64,000 nt of DNA from Undaria pinnatifida (GCA_012845835.1 JABAKD010000010.1:558001-622000); one strand, 5' to 3'. Positions 48,201-58,423 are shown, numbered from the stretch's first letter. Notes: a model not told the origin generated them from the sequence alone. Translations and numbers: made by a program.

Positions 48201-49938
48201 TCATACCCTGGTACATGTTTTTGTCATCTTGGATGGTCCATCCAGGGAACTAGCCTCATCAAGGGGGCATGCTTGACCGCTTTTTGGGGTCCGGTTCACC
48301 TTTGGGGACTTGATTAAAGTATAGAATCAAACAAAACGGAAAATGTGGCATCAGCGCTTAACACCCATCTAGCACGAGCGCGCACCAGTACAAGCACCAT
48401 CAATGTTGCGCGCATGTCTTACATCTCCCTACGCTGCACTTCGGATACGTCTTCTACCGCGCCATCGCGGCCCGCTGCATGTGATCGATATTGTCCTTGT
48501 CACATTTTCGTTTTTAACACTGTTCCCCTCCGAATGCCGAAGGGGTGTAACATATTTATCTTGATTATAGTAGGTAGTGGTCCAAAGGGGGGATAGACTT
48601 AGACTATACCCCCACCTTTGTCAGCCAAATGGGTGGGGGGTAGGGGAAACGTGCCCGCGGGAGGTGCCCGCACGTGCTCCAACTACCTTCAAACTCAATT
48701 CTGACGCGCTGGCAAGGCGCCCGCAATCCACCCCGAGCACGCGCAATTTTGTTCTGTTTTTGCAGGAAACGACACATTATTGACGTTGGCGCTCCTTGGC
48801 GCAAAAGGGGGCACACCCCGCAGCTCCACGTATGTCGTACCCCTTTGTGGCCATCATTTCCTCCACTTGACCGAAAATATACTTTTATGACCACTGCGGG
48901 TAGCCCTCAACGCACGTACTACTAGATGGGTAGCTGAAAAAAAAGGGGGGTATATGTTACCCTCGATTTCTTGAGCCAAAACGGGGGTCTATTCGAAGTG
49001 GTCATGAAGGGGAATTTGTTTCGATTTGGTCGAGTTGGGGGAAACAACGGTCACAAAACAGGTACACGAAAGCATACCCGATACAAGAATTATGGAGACA
49101 TACCCGCCCAACTTGTGTTCAAGAGGGGGCAATTCTTCCGCCTTCTCCTGCGCCACGGTGCCTTGAGTCCCAATCACGTCCCCGAAAAAAAAACAAGAGG
49201 GGTGTGCTGGGCATGGGCTGCGGCCGGGCGTCTTACCAGCGTTTCATAATCGAGTTTGAGGCAGGTTAGGGGCGCGTGTGAGTACCTCACGCGGAAGCAC
49301 ATGCCTACCTACGAACACCCGGCACAGTACTAGGCGTCAGTGGTATGAGCGTTAGCCTTTTCCGAACCCGAACTTGAATCCGAACTGTAAAAAATACAGC
49401 CCGATTTCACACCCGAATTCGAACCACAATCAGAACTCAAATCAGAATAAGAAATTCGAACCCGATTTCGAAACCGATTTCAAAACCATTTCAAAACCAA
49501 AGTCGAAACCGAAGTCGAAACTGAAATCGAAACTGAAATCGAACGCGTTCGCGACCAGCAAAGTGAGTATTACCCCACGAACTTGTAATCTAAAGGGAAG
49601 ATCCTTGTGCCCCCTCCTCCGCCACGACTTAGTCATCCCCAACAGCGTGCCCGACTTAAAAAAAGAAGGGTGCGTGCTCGGCATGGGCTGTGAGCGTCTT
49701 GCCAGCGCGTCAGAGATTAATTTGAGGCAGGTTGGGGCACGCAAGGGCACCTCCCGCGGGCCCGTTTCCCCTACCCCCTGTCTGTCTGAAAAAGCGTGGG
49801 TATACCCCATTCTAATCATTGCCCTTGGACAGGGTATGTTTTTTTTTTTTATAGTGCTTGTTGTTTATTGCTGTTTATGTGTGCGTGGGGGGTAAAGGGG
49901 TCCGTCAAACCGCTCGCGCGGAGTAAGCGACGCCACAA

Positions 49939-49972
<34 letters not shown>

Positions 49973-52455
49973 TGTGAAGCAGGCATGTAATGTGCGTGTC
50001 GGGCACGTAAAAAAAAGGGTGCGTACTGGCATTTATCAAGACAGCAGTAGTTGTCATTCTGCGTGGGCAGCGTGGAGAGTACTGTCAACTCTTGGCCTGA
50101 CTGACCTCCAAAGAACGCCGCTAAGATTGTAGGCAATACGACAATCGGCGACCGACGGCAGTTCAGGCTGCCGGCGAAGCTCCCTTTACGTACGAGTACT
50201 TACTGCAGTCTGTATTACGAAGTCGGGATGTGGTTTGTGATTCCGGCGTGTCGCAAAGTTGAAAAGGGTGAACACAGGCACTCCTGTAAGCTATAACCAG
50301 GACAACGTGAAAAAAAGTTCTCGGAACTTAAGAAAGACAATGAGCGATAAGCCACCGCGCAATTAGGGCAGTAACACCCGTCCAACCCAAACGAGATGCC
50401 AAGTAACACTGTAGTCTCCAAGTGGGATGGACACTTTGTCATTTCGTCGAAGTCGTCGTACAAAACTTGGGTACTTTTCCATTCCACATGTCCAGAGTGA
50501 CGGGAGCCTGCTCGTTAACATTAACCATGGACTTGACTATGCGAGTTAACCCCTTTAGAGCCCCCGAACCCCTACCTATAGTAAATCCAAGTAACTTTGT
50601 CCCCAAAAACGGGTTTCCAGTTGTAAAGGGGTTAACGTGAGAACAACGACGAATACAACAACAGCAGTAACACCACTACTGCTGGCCGATCTCGGTACGA
50701 CTGCTGTCTGTTACACGATTGCTAAAAGGACCGCAGTACAAGAGCTGAATAGCAGTAGCTGCCGGGAAGTCCGGAAGGTGAGCTAAGGTTCACGACTGGT
50801 CACTGGTCCCCTTGACAAAAACTCACGTACGTACCAAGAAACATCATTGGAAGAAAATCATTGGCAAGAACGATATCCGGTCTTCTAAATAAAAATACTC
50901 GCACGAGAACCCTCGTACATGTATTAACTGCGTATCTGGTACAGTATTATTATTATCACCACCCCCTCGTATAAAAGGCAGGACACAGGTGAGTATCATA
51001 TGATTTGATAGTCATTAGACTATTGAATAGGAGTAATAGGTACTGGTACTTCGTATGATCTGGCCGGTAAAACTGCGCTTGTACGAAAGCAAATTTCCAG
51101 GTTTGTTCCCCTGCAATTTTAGTCGGACTCTGGGTTTGATTTCACGCCGACGCCGCCTCAAGCGGCAACGACACCGACGCACGAGACAGACGGCAACGTA
51201 GAGTTGAGGCTCGACCCGATTGCCACTTCGGCTGGGGGCTATCGCAGCTAGCTCGAAACCCACCCGCTTGGCGTCCGCGACCTCCCGATGAAGCTGCACA
51301 GCATCCGCTCGCCCCGCAGCATCCTCAAGCTGTTCCTCGGCGTAAAACAGCCTCATCTTGAGATCGAACTCACTCCTCTCCAACTCGTGAATCCTCGCCT
51401 CGGTCTCCTGCAAGCTGATGCCCTCCCCTCCGGCCAGCCTCGGACCAGAGTTGGCATCAAGAGACCCATACCCTCGTGATCCCCTTCTCTCTGGGAGTGG
51501 GTTTTGGTCGGCGATGCTTGGATAGGCGGTGGCATTATCGCGCTTTTGGTCATCGGCGATTTTCTGGAAAGCAAGGGGGCTGCGATCGTATGAAAGCCGT
51601 CGTTGGCGACGGGCGGGAGTTAGGGAGCCGTTGATGCCCTCTTTGCTTCGAGGGTGAGGTTCCAGAGAAGAGAAGGCGGTCGAGTCTTCCGGCATTGTGG
51701 CCGCTTTGCGCCGGAACGTTGCTACTCCTTGCTCGGGTTTCCATACTAGTTGGGGTTTCTGCAGCCGGGCTTCCGGAACGAATAGAGCGGGACGACAGAA
51801 GCGTTAGCAATTTGAGTTGGCCTCAACAGCAACAACAACAACACGCAACACCTACGTACAGCAGAGACAGCACACTGCACCCAGCCAAATATGCCAGCGC
51901 AAGCAGCAACCCGACGCTGTACTTTATCTACATGCTGGTGTGCGGTCGCTGTTAGCGCACGTCCCAAGCTCCAGCGGAACGGCACGTAGACCCCATGCAT
52001 ATCTTACCGAGAGCCCTGCACTGATCCTATCCGGGCTATTCCCATGTGCCCATAGGACCGGTCGCCAGGAACAGGTCCTGCTCTTATCTCCATCAGACGG
52101 CGGTGCTTCACGTACGAGAACAGAACTGGTTGCGTGTCTCTCTTGTTGCCTCTCGCTTCATCAATAAGTGCTTGCGGAAGCGGTATTGCCTCTCCGCCAG
52201 CCGAAGCATCGTTTTTTCGACGCTGAGCACACCTACCTCATACCGGGGAACGATGCCTGCCGTCGTCAGTGTTGCACGGCCAATCCGGTCAATGTCACTT
52301 GAGCAGGCGGGCACGAGGTCGGCACCGCTTTCTTCACGAACGAGCGAAGCGCTCGCTGCTGGCGAGGCGAAAGGCTGACTGGTGTGAAATAGGCTGTCAT
52401 CGAGAGATGAAAACCCGCCAGGTCGGGATTGAGAGATAAGTTCGGCTTCCGGCAT
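38554..52455 (-). CDS. CM1-motif (centrosomin-like) coiled-coil protein, seven proposed exons, about 998 residues
   Basis: Minus-strand join: 52455-52237, 51758-51264, 45370-45284, 44782-44696, 41621-41460, 40979-40758, 40278-38554; every junction is phase 0. Exon 2 encodes SLQETEARIHELERSEFDLK followed by MRLFYAEEQL, which matches the CM1 (Cnn_1N) pattern L-x-E-x-E-x2-I-x2-L-x4-F-x-L-K-x-R-hydrophobic. In centrosomin, CDK5RAP2 and Mto1, CM1 recruits and activates gamma-tubulin ring complexes at microtubule-organising centres; that role here is inferred. Exons 3-6 and the start of exon 7 encode coiled coil. The rest of exon 7 is a long Arg/Ser/Gly-rich disordered tail ending MAGALP. Exon 1 is the least certain; without it the start is M at 51695 (about 904 residues). 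A young copia element sits 6 bases upstream of the exon 1 ATG. Further small exons may be missing between exons 2 and 3. Confidence 0.7.
40758..40979 (-). CDS. CM1 gene exon 6: coiled coil, 74 codons
   Basis: The acceptor GTCGATTTGCAG is followed by PNPWSSGRGSGGGGFGPKKR and then the heptad-rich MRLLRADVTTLRRRLRAQGE and KQREENEVVRLAAEQ. The donor GTATTG is at 40757. Phase 0 on both sides. Confidence 0.75.
40759..41459. other. CM1 gene region around exon 6 and intron 5
   Basis: Outside exon 6 (40758-40979), the intron at 40980-41459 contains C-rich CCCCCCCCGCCCCCCCG at about 41308 and no further exon that I can support. Confidence 0.35.
41460..41621 (-). CDS. CM1 gene exon 5: triplicated 3' splice site
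   Basis: The acceptor CCTTGCCGCAG is followed by ISLLEETLRAERVENTRLR and on for 54 codons to AAC before GTGAGG at 41459. Two more acceptors with the same first 35 exon bases lie upstream at 41696 and 41771, in frame, and would add 25 or 50 residues. Confidence 0.7.
41587..41801 (-). repeat. 75-bp tandem triplication spanning the exon 5 splice acceptor
   Basis: Each unit on the minus strand holds TTCTTGGTTGTGTTT, a pyrimidine tract, GCCGCAG and then ATATCGCTTCTCGAGGAAAC. The exon-side copies start at 41621, 41696 and 41771, exactly 75 bases apart, with almost no divergence. Confidence 0.95.
41802..43526. other. CM1 intron 4, no exon seen
   Basis: It contains a diverged duplication (about 42840-43010 and 43195-43380: CAACGCCCCTCGCCCT, GATGTGAACCCGGATGGATG) and TACCAGGTA at 42174. 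No gene was recognised. Confidence 0.4.
43527..43707 (-). mobile_element. SINE family 1, truncated copy
   Basis: The reverse complement has GCCCCGGTGGCGTATCAGG and GTTCGTGAGTTCGAATCCCC, then the family body to CGATGAAAAATCGACGATC. The 3' end is missing. Confidence 0.7.
43724..44097 (+). mobile_element. SINE family 2, copy c
   Basis: It has the head GGTCGCCCCGGTGGTCTAGT, and the body matches 16527-16861 (GACGAGGGAAGTAAATGCTGA, CTACTGGGAGGGCGAGAGTA). An insertion interrupts the B-box region. Confidence 0.75.
44098..44695. other. CM1 intron 4 next to exon 4
   Basis: A TAGTC repeat lies at about 44380-44400, a palindrome GGGTGCCGGCGTATGCCGGTACCC at 44559-44582, and TACCTGGTA at 44626. No gene was seen. 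Confidence 0.4.
44696..44782 (-). CDS. CM1 gene exon 4: coiled coil, 29 codons
   Basis: The acceptor TTGGTGTTAAG is followed by VRDAEARRKKDQEMRAQ and VEDEAASRLKKH, then the donor GTGAGG at 44695. Also 87 bases and phase 0. The equal length with exon 3 may reflect an old exon duplication, though the sequences differ. Confidence 0.7.
44945..45120. repeat. 11-bp tandem repeat plus a duplicated 41-bp unit
   Basis: TCATAGGTGTA units run from about 44945 to 45028. Then TTCACANNACGCGCACAGCG and TGCTGATAACGTTACTGTA occur twice, from 45038 and 45079. Confidence 0.85.
45284..45370 (-). CDS. CM1 gene exon 3: coiled coil, 29 codons
   Basis: The acceptor GTGTGCACGCAG is followed by RRAHAEDRTRQAQEALAG and IEVNCKNLQAK, then the donor GTGACA at 45283. 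Phase 0 on both sides, 87 bases. Confidence 0.65.
45916..46480. repeat. 14-bp minisatellite (ATGACTAATGAATG)
   Basis: About 40 units of ATGACTAATGAA(T/C)G. The T/C variants are mixed along the array, and each edge is more degenerate. Confidence 0.95.
47203..47413. repeat. Array of five GAACTTCNNGAAGTTC-like palindromes
   Basis: Palindromes start at 47203, 47244, 47284, 47358 and 47398, mostly 40-41 bases apart. They are separated by GGGTACGGGTATG-type spacers. Two copies carry GAACTCAC in the left half. Confidence 0.85.
47889..48190 (-). mobile_element. SINE family 1, full-length copy
   Basis: The reverse complement runs from CCGGTCGCCCCGGTGGCGTA through the family body to AACCTGGAAAGTAGAAGTG and an A-tail (T-run at 47889-47900 on the plus strand). 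Confidence 0.85.
48640..49790. repeat. Three diverged copies of a dispersed repeat (one inverted)
   Basis: Copies at about 49120-49300 and 49590-49790 share the order of a GGGGGCAATTCTTCCGCC-like or CCCCCTCCTCCGCC segment, GGGCATGGGCTG, CTTNCCAGCG and TTTGAGGCAGGTTNGGG. The inverted copy at about 48640-48830 shares GCTGGCAAGGCGCCCGC and GGCGCAAAAGGGGGCACACC. Confidence 0.6.
49357..49545. repeat. Degenerate CGAAACCGAA-type short repeat
   Basis: AAACCGAAGTCGAAACTGAA and related words repeat with about 12-bp periodicity. The Phe-Asp-Phe-Gly frame is a repeat translation. Confidence 0.7.
51264..51758 (-). CDS. CM1 gene exon 2: CM1 motif
   Basis: The acceptor CCCGGCTGCAG ends at 51759 and the frame reads KPQLVWKPEQGVATFRRKAA, then MPEDSTAF from 51695. 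CM1 lies at about 51419-51321. The exon ends GAT GCC AAG CGG before GTGGGT at 51263. If exon 1 is wrong, translation starts at 51695. Confidence 0.8.
52237..52455 (-). CDS. CM1 gene, proposed exon 1 (start)
   Basis: MPEAELISQSRPGGFSSLDD and onward for 73 codons to TATGAG before a GTAGGT donor at 52236. That donor is phase 0 and fits the exon 2 acceptor. Before the retrotransposon arrived, the frame upstream of this ATG held a TAA about 27 bases away and no AG, so this ATG would be the true start. Alternatively the frame runs on to a stop at 52108 as a separate small gene. Confidence 0.45.
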
Positions 52456-52461
52456 GCCGCG

Positions 52462-52715
52462 TGTTTGAGTAGACTCGCCGCAAAGCAGTGACAGTTACGT
52501 GTCGGTTCGGAGTATGGTTTCTTGGGCTATTCGTTCATGTCCTTGGATCTGTGTGTGCTGTGACGAGCCGCGAGGCTCTCACTCCTTTTCCTGTTCCTCC
52601 TGTTAACTTTCCCTCGCGGGTGTGTGACAACCGATAATACACGAACTTAAAAGAGAAGCCATTCGGCAGCTTAGCGGGGTGAGTCGACGCTGACCGGCGC
52701 GGTCGGAACTAAACA
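52462..52715 (+). repeat. 5' LTR of the copia element
   Basis: 254 bp, TGTTTGAGTAGAC to GGAACTAAACA. It differs from the 3' LTR by GCTTAG against GCCCAG and CTGACC against CTAACC. Confidence 0.95.
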
Positions 52716-52727
52716 TTCTAGAATTGT

Positions 52728-52739
52728 TGGTACCAAAGT
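52728..52739 (+). other. Primer-binding-site-like sequence
   Basis: TGGTACCAAAGT, 13 bases inside the 5' LTR, agrees at nine of twelve positions with the initiator-Met-tRNA type TGGTATCAGAGC common in copia elements. Confidence 0.45.
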
Positions 52740-52745
52740 GAGACC

Positions 52746-54066
52746 ATGGCTATTTCTGTGGAAGATCAACTCGCCGAGCTGAGAGCGCAGCTGGCGGAGG
52801 AGAGGGAGTCACGCGCGGCGGCCGAGAGGGCAGCCGCGGAACGCGCTGACGCACAACGCGTTCAGCACGAGCAGACCATGAAGATGCTGGCCCAGATTAT
52901 GGCCCAGCAAGGTGTAGAAGACAAGACAAGTCCGGATGGGGAGGCGCACGAGGCGTCTGCTGCGAGTGGCGAGGTAGAAGATCCTGCGTCACCAACATCC
53001 CGAGTGGGCCCTGTCAACCCTTCTGTGCCCATGGAGGTTGGTCCACGAGAGGATCAATCAATAGGGAGTGCCCAAAGCGGGTTGGACGGAGACTACGGTC
53101 TCCAAGGTGAGCCCGCTGTGACACACGGGAGCCGAAGATCTTTTCGAGCTCCCATGAAGATGAATCCACCGCAGCTACGAGACAGAAAGCAGTTTCACAT
53201 TTTTTCAGGAGAAAGTTCATACGTATGCGAAGTTCCAGGACTTCGACAGTGTTCTGTACGCCGAGTCTCATCTCGACGTCGGCGACCAACTCAAATCGAA
53301 GAGCGATTTCCTCCGGGAAGGAGTGCCCGAACTAGTTTATGAACGACATCTTAGAGCCTGGTTCTTCCTGTCCCAGGCATTCCACCTAACAATAGATGTC
53401 GGGCGTTTCCAACGGAGCAAGTCCCCCGGAAAATGTTGGGAAGAAACTGTGAAGTACTATTGCCCCAAGAGCACCGGGGATCAAATCTCTCTGCGGAAGA
53501 CGCTCAGTGATTTTAAAGTCGAAAAGGGAGTTGACCCGATCCCGAGATTGTACAATCTCGAGGAACACGTGATGAAAATGCACACTGCGGGTATTGATGT
53601 TGATGAACAAGCCACCCTCTGCACGTTTGTTGCTGGTCTGCCTGTGTCGGAGTACGACTTCGAGATACGGCAGCTGAGTCGAAGACTGTCCTTCGACCGG
53701 GATGAGGTGATACATACCATCGAATCCCAATACAACCTTCTGCGCTCTCGGAGGCAGAAGAACTCCGCAGCCCATGCGCTCGTTGTTGACGGGCGTGGTG
53801 GGGGCGGGGGACGTGGACACCCTGGCGGGAAGCGCGGGGGCCGCGGAGGCGGCCGAGGAGGCAAGCACGCCGAGAAGAAGAAGTCCGGCGACGGAAACGG
53901 CGCTGAGGACAACAAGCCTGCGGCAAAGGGACCGCAGTGCTACAAGTGTGGGCTTCGAGGCCACTTCGCCCGCGACTGCACCACACAGCTCTGCAAGCGG
54001 TGCAACGGTCGGGGGCACGACGAGGATAAGTGTCCTTCGTCTACCGACATCACGCCAACATGGTGA
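52746..54066 (+). CDS. gag: Copia Gag, interrupted by a +1 slip
   Basis: ATG 52746 opens a Gag with a charged N-terminal coiled coil (VEDQLAELRAQLAEERESRA). At a run of six T (53200-53205) the frame goes wrong: the original frame ends with unrelated Arg-rich residues at 53342. The frame one base on continues with Gag-like sequence (VHTYAKFQDFDSVLYAES, ELVYERHLRAWFFLSQAFH) to a TGA at 54064-54066. Near the C-terminus lie two CX2CX4HX4C zinc knuckles, CYKCGLRGHFARDC and CKRCNGRGHDEDKC, which bind the element RNA in such proteins. The slip could be a mutation, a sequencing error in the T run, or less likely a programmed shift. Confidence 0.85.
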
Positions 54067-54139
54067 TAGAGCTACCTGAACCGCCGGAGTCGGACTCAAT
54101 TCAGGATCGACGACTTCGAGTTGCGTCGCGTCTGGGTTT

Positions 54140-55924
54140 ATGGCGGTGGAGCTGGATCATGCAGGGTGTGGGTACCAACCAGGCAAGTGTGATGATGGTG
54201 GTCCAATCGGTGGTGTAGGGGAACTGGCTCTGCAGGCCGGGGTTAAATCGGAACGTTGGCACTTTGATACTGGAGCCTCGGGCATCTTTACCCGTAGCTC
54301 CGAGAAAATGACTAATTTCCGACCATGCAACAAGCAACTTAGCGTTGCTGGTGGCGGTAAACTGCTTCGCATAAAAGGTCTAGGCGACCTTACCCTCGAA
54401 TTCCCTTCGGGCGATGGCCAACCTGCCATGCGCATGGAGTTCAAAGAAGTAGGGTTCTCACCTGAGCTTGATTTCAACCTCATTTCGGTGTCGAAGGCCG
54501 TCAAACATCGGTACAAGTTTAGTATCGATGACCCCGGACTCACCATCCACCAAAAAGATACTGGTCAAGAGATCCTATTGCCCCCTTACGGGGACATGTG
54601 CGTCGGACATGGCCGTAGGGTGGATGGCAACGATATAGCCTGCGCAGTTCTTACACCCGGGCGTATGCCCACCACCGATGTGGATATTAACCACTATCAT
54701 CGCACTACCTCCCACACCCACCCCCGTTTGTTGAGGAAATCGGCGGAGCAGCAAGGCGTCAAGCTGAAACCTGGGGTGAAGCTGCTCCCGTGCGTGGGAT
54801 GTTCAGCAGCGAAAGGGTACAGCGCACCGGTGCCCAAGTCCACAAACTCTCGTTCAGATAAGAAAAACGGGAGAGTTTTCGTTGATTCGACGGGGAAGGA
54901 GCCTGTCGCTTCGATCGGTGGAAGCCTGTATGGTATCATTTTTCGTGACGATGCCACACGAATGTCGCGGGAATACTTCATGAAATCAAAATCTGAAGCC
55001 CCGGCAAGGCTACTTCAGTACATCGCTGATACTAGCCAGGATGGTCTGATAGGAATCATCCGTTCTGATGACGCGCCTGAACTGATGTACGGAGAGTTTG
55101 CAGAGATCTGCAACAAAAACGGAATCAAGCGCGAGTTTACGTCAGTGAACACACCGCAGTTGAATGGTGTAGCAGAACGTGGGCTAGCACTTGTCGAGAA
55201 GTTAGCCAAGACGTCGATGATCCAGGAAAAATCGTCTTTCGTCGGCCAAGATTTGCCGTCGACGGAGCGGCTGTGGGCTGAAGCTCATCATTTTGCCTGC
55301 GGCAATCTCAATCGCACTGCTACGACCTCAAATAAAGACATGAAATCTCCCTACGAGATGTGGCACGGCAAACCACCGTCGCCGACGTTGGTGCAGTGGC
55401 TCCAACCATATTTCTTCAAGACGAAGAGAAAATACAAGTGCGACCCGCAAGCGGAACCGGGATTTTACCTCGGGCCCGCAGACAACCATCCGAGGGGAAC
55501 ATGTCGTATCCTGTCGAAAGCAACTAACCAAATTCACCTCACCTGTGATGTCACCTGGCATCATGTCCCGACCCCTGCCCCCTTGCCAGCCTATCAGCAG
55601 GCACCCCCTACACCCGTTGAAGGGAGGGGGCATGACGACGAGACCGCCGTCGGTGGCAGGGAGGGCACACCACTTCAAGGTGGTGGGGGGGATGATGACG
55701 CTTCGGACAGCGATGACGACCTCTCAGTGGAGTGGGAAGACGAGACACACGATGCCAAGGATGTCAACGTCGCCGCCGGCAGAGCACCGGAGACGACCGA
55801 GCCGACAGGAACTCCGTTCCAGGGGACCACCCCCTCCGCGGCAATGTCTCATGGAGGTTCGTTCGGGGACGATGGTGGTACCACCCCGAGCAGCAGCAAC
55901 CAGCGCAGAAGCCGAAGTCGCAGC

Positions 55925-55967
<43 letters not shown>

Positions 55968-58069
55968 CCAACACCAACAACAGCAGCCGTGGCAGCGGAC
56001 ATGGCGACGGTGGCAGCGCCGACGGTGGCGGTGGAGGCACTGCCGGTGACTCCGCCGGTGATATCAATCTTGCCGGCTATGCACCGCTCCCCCCCGAACT
56101 GCCCAAAGGTGAAGCGGAACGGCTGCAGAGCTGGGGTAGGCACGGTGACCTGATCACATCGTCGAGACTGAGATCCGTGCGCAACCGCCTCCAAGAGGTA
56201 CCCAAAGAACCGAATACTGGAGGCAATACGGCCCTGCTGGTCTACATGAAGGCGCTGGTGACGGACTTCATCAACGGCGAACTGGAGGCCGAAGAGATGC
56301 AAGAAGCAGAAGAGTTCATCAACGGCCACGCATGCGATGATCTCCTGGACTCGCTGGCAACGAGTGCGACTGGCTTCGACGACCACGAGTCAGCATCTAA
56401 CGTCTTTTCGCTAATGCACGACACCGCGATCGACGAGCCCGAGATCGCCCTGGTCACCATGGAATCAGGGAAGTCCGAGTCTGAAATTGAAATGCCGTCT
56501 GGTCCTTTGTCAGAAGCTGAAGTACCTCCGATCTCCGTGGCTGGCGTGTACAAATCTAAATACAAAGACGCGTACCTTTGGGCTATGGACAAGGAAATGG
56601 ATGGTATTGTGAAGAATGGGACATTTACTGTTTTACCTGGCCTTCCGGAGGGGGAGAAAGCAGTAGATGGTAGGTGGGTGTTATCACTGAAGTCCGACGA
56701 AAACGGATACATTACTACACCCAAAGCGAGGCTGGTAGCAAAAGGGTTTATGCAACGGGAAGGCGTGAACTATCTCCAGACATACGCACCTACACCCGCC
56801 ACTACTAGTGTCAAGATTGTGCTAGTGTGGGGGAACCACAAGGGGTATACAACGTCTCATTTCGATGTCAAACAGGCGTTTACCCAAGCACCGCTAGACT
56901 ATAAGGTCATTATGAAGCTCCCTGGGGGTTGCGGTGACCTGTCTGGCAAATACGTAGAGCTCAAGAAGGCGTTGTACGGCCTAAAACAGAGCGGTGCCTT
57001 GTGGAACAATTTGCTGGTTACGAAACTAGCGAAACACGGCATGGAACAGTGCAAAGCCGACCCTTGCGTTTTTCGGAAGATTGTGAAGGGTGAGGTAATA
57101 CTGGTTCTGGCAGTCCATGTGGACGACATGGCTGTAGCCGGTCCTAGGGATGAGGTTGACAAGCTGCTTGTAACGCTCAACGAGGACTTCACGACGGTTG
57201 ACCTGGGAGAACTAACCTTCTTCACGGGGTATGCGGTTATCCAAGACGTAAAAGATTGGATAACTAAAATCAACCAGCGGACATTCATCGAAACATTGGC
57301 TAGACGTTTTGATGTGACAACGACTGCCCGATACCCCGCCACTGCCGGTGTTGACCTAGGACCGAGGAAGGAAGGGGAACCAAGTGGAAATTGGCCTTAC
57401 AAGGAGGCCATCGGATCATTGCTATGGCTGGTCGTCTGGTCAAGAATGGAGATCGCGAATGCGACGCGTGTTGTAGCTCGCCACGCGAACAACCCTACCG
57501 AGAGGCACTGGACAGCGGTGCTACAGATTATTCGATACTTGCTCGGTACCAAGGACCTGAGCCTCACGTTCGAAAGGGAACCTGAGTCTGACTTTGAATT
57601 GTCGGTGTACACGGATTCGAACTTTGCCGAGAAGGATGGCGACAGGCGTTCCGTATCGGGGGTAGCTGTATGCCTAGGTTACTCCATGATTACCGGATTC
57701 AGTTCGACTCACAAGACCACGTCGCTTTCGACCGCCGAGGCAGAGTACCGTGCGCTCGGTGATGGAGTGAAGGAGGGTCTATTCGCGAAATCGGTAGCTT
57801 CGTTCGTAGCACCATCGCTTGTAGAGAAGACAATTATGGTATATGTAGATAACGAAGGGGCAATCAACCTTGCGATCAACCCATTCAGCTCTGCAAGAAC
57901 CAAGCACCTTGATGTGAGGTTTCATTTCGTTCGCGAGCTGGTATCGTCTGGTACGATCACGGTTGAACATGTTCCGACAGCGGAACAACGGGCAGATCTT
58001 TTCACGAAGGCGCTCGTAGGCCCTATCTTCAGGGAGCACAGGGACTACCTGATGAACTCTTACATTTGA
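54140..58069 (+). CDS. pol: Copia Pol polyprotein (protease, integrase, reverse transcriptase, RNase H), intact
   Basis: An uninterrupted frame of 1309 codons. Aspartic protease DTG at residues 43-45. Integrase zinc region with His near 185-192 and CVGC at 218-221. Integrase catalytic core D249, D310 and E346 (35 residues between the last two), with the copia signature TPQLNGVAER. After a Ser/Asn/Gly-rich linker comes the reverse transcriptase: KARLVAKGFMQ, FDVKQAF, KALYGLKQSG and the catalytic VDD at 994-996. RNase H begins VYTDSNFAE (Asp 1159) and includes SLSTAEAEYRAL and VYVDNEGA, ending near EQRADLFTKAL. All key residues are present. The frame differs from that of Gag and is closed by a TGA at 54077, so start at ATG 54140 or an unusual linkage must be assumed. 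Confidence 0.95.
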
Positions 58070-58423
58070 TTCTGTTCTGGGTCAGAAGTAATTTGTTAAT
58101 TTTTTTTGGTTTAGCGCCGGGTGATTATTATGAATAAGTCATGCGGAGAGAGACAATGCCATCTCGCATTTACTGTCGCGGCCTTAGCGTGCCTATGGCA
58201 GGAGTAGGCGATCTCTGGTATTCTTGTCTTCGCCTTAATTCTCATCTTGGAGGCGCGGCTATTGTGGTCATGTTTGATTGGCACAATGTTTTTTATTTTT
58301 GGTATTTTTGCAAGGGATTTTGATCCGTGGGGCGGGTTTCCCCTTGTACATTGCTTTGCAATAGACATACGTCAAGACATGTCTATGATAGGTTCGTCAC
58401 GGTATTGTGTCGAGCCGGGAGGG

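Larger units (their letters stand above)
45371..51263. other. CM1 intron 2 (long)
   Basis: A 5.9-kb intron with a 14-bp satellite, a palindrome array, one SINE, a three-copy dispersed repeat and AACCC/GAAACC-type degenerate repeats, listed separately. Additional small exons may hide here; I found none that keeps phase and coiled-coil character. Confidence 0.45.
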
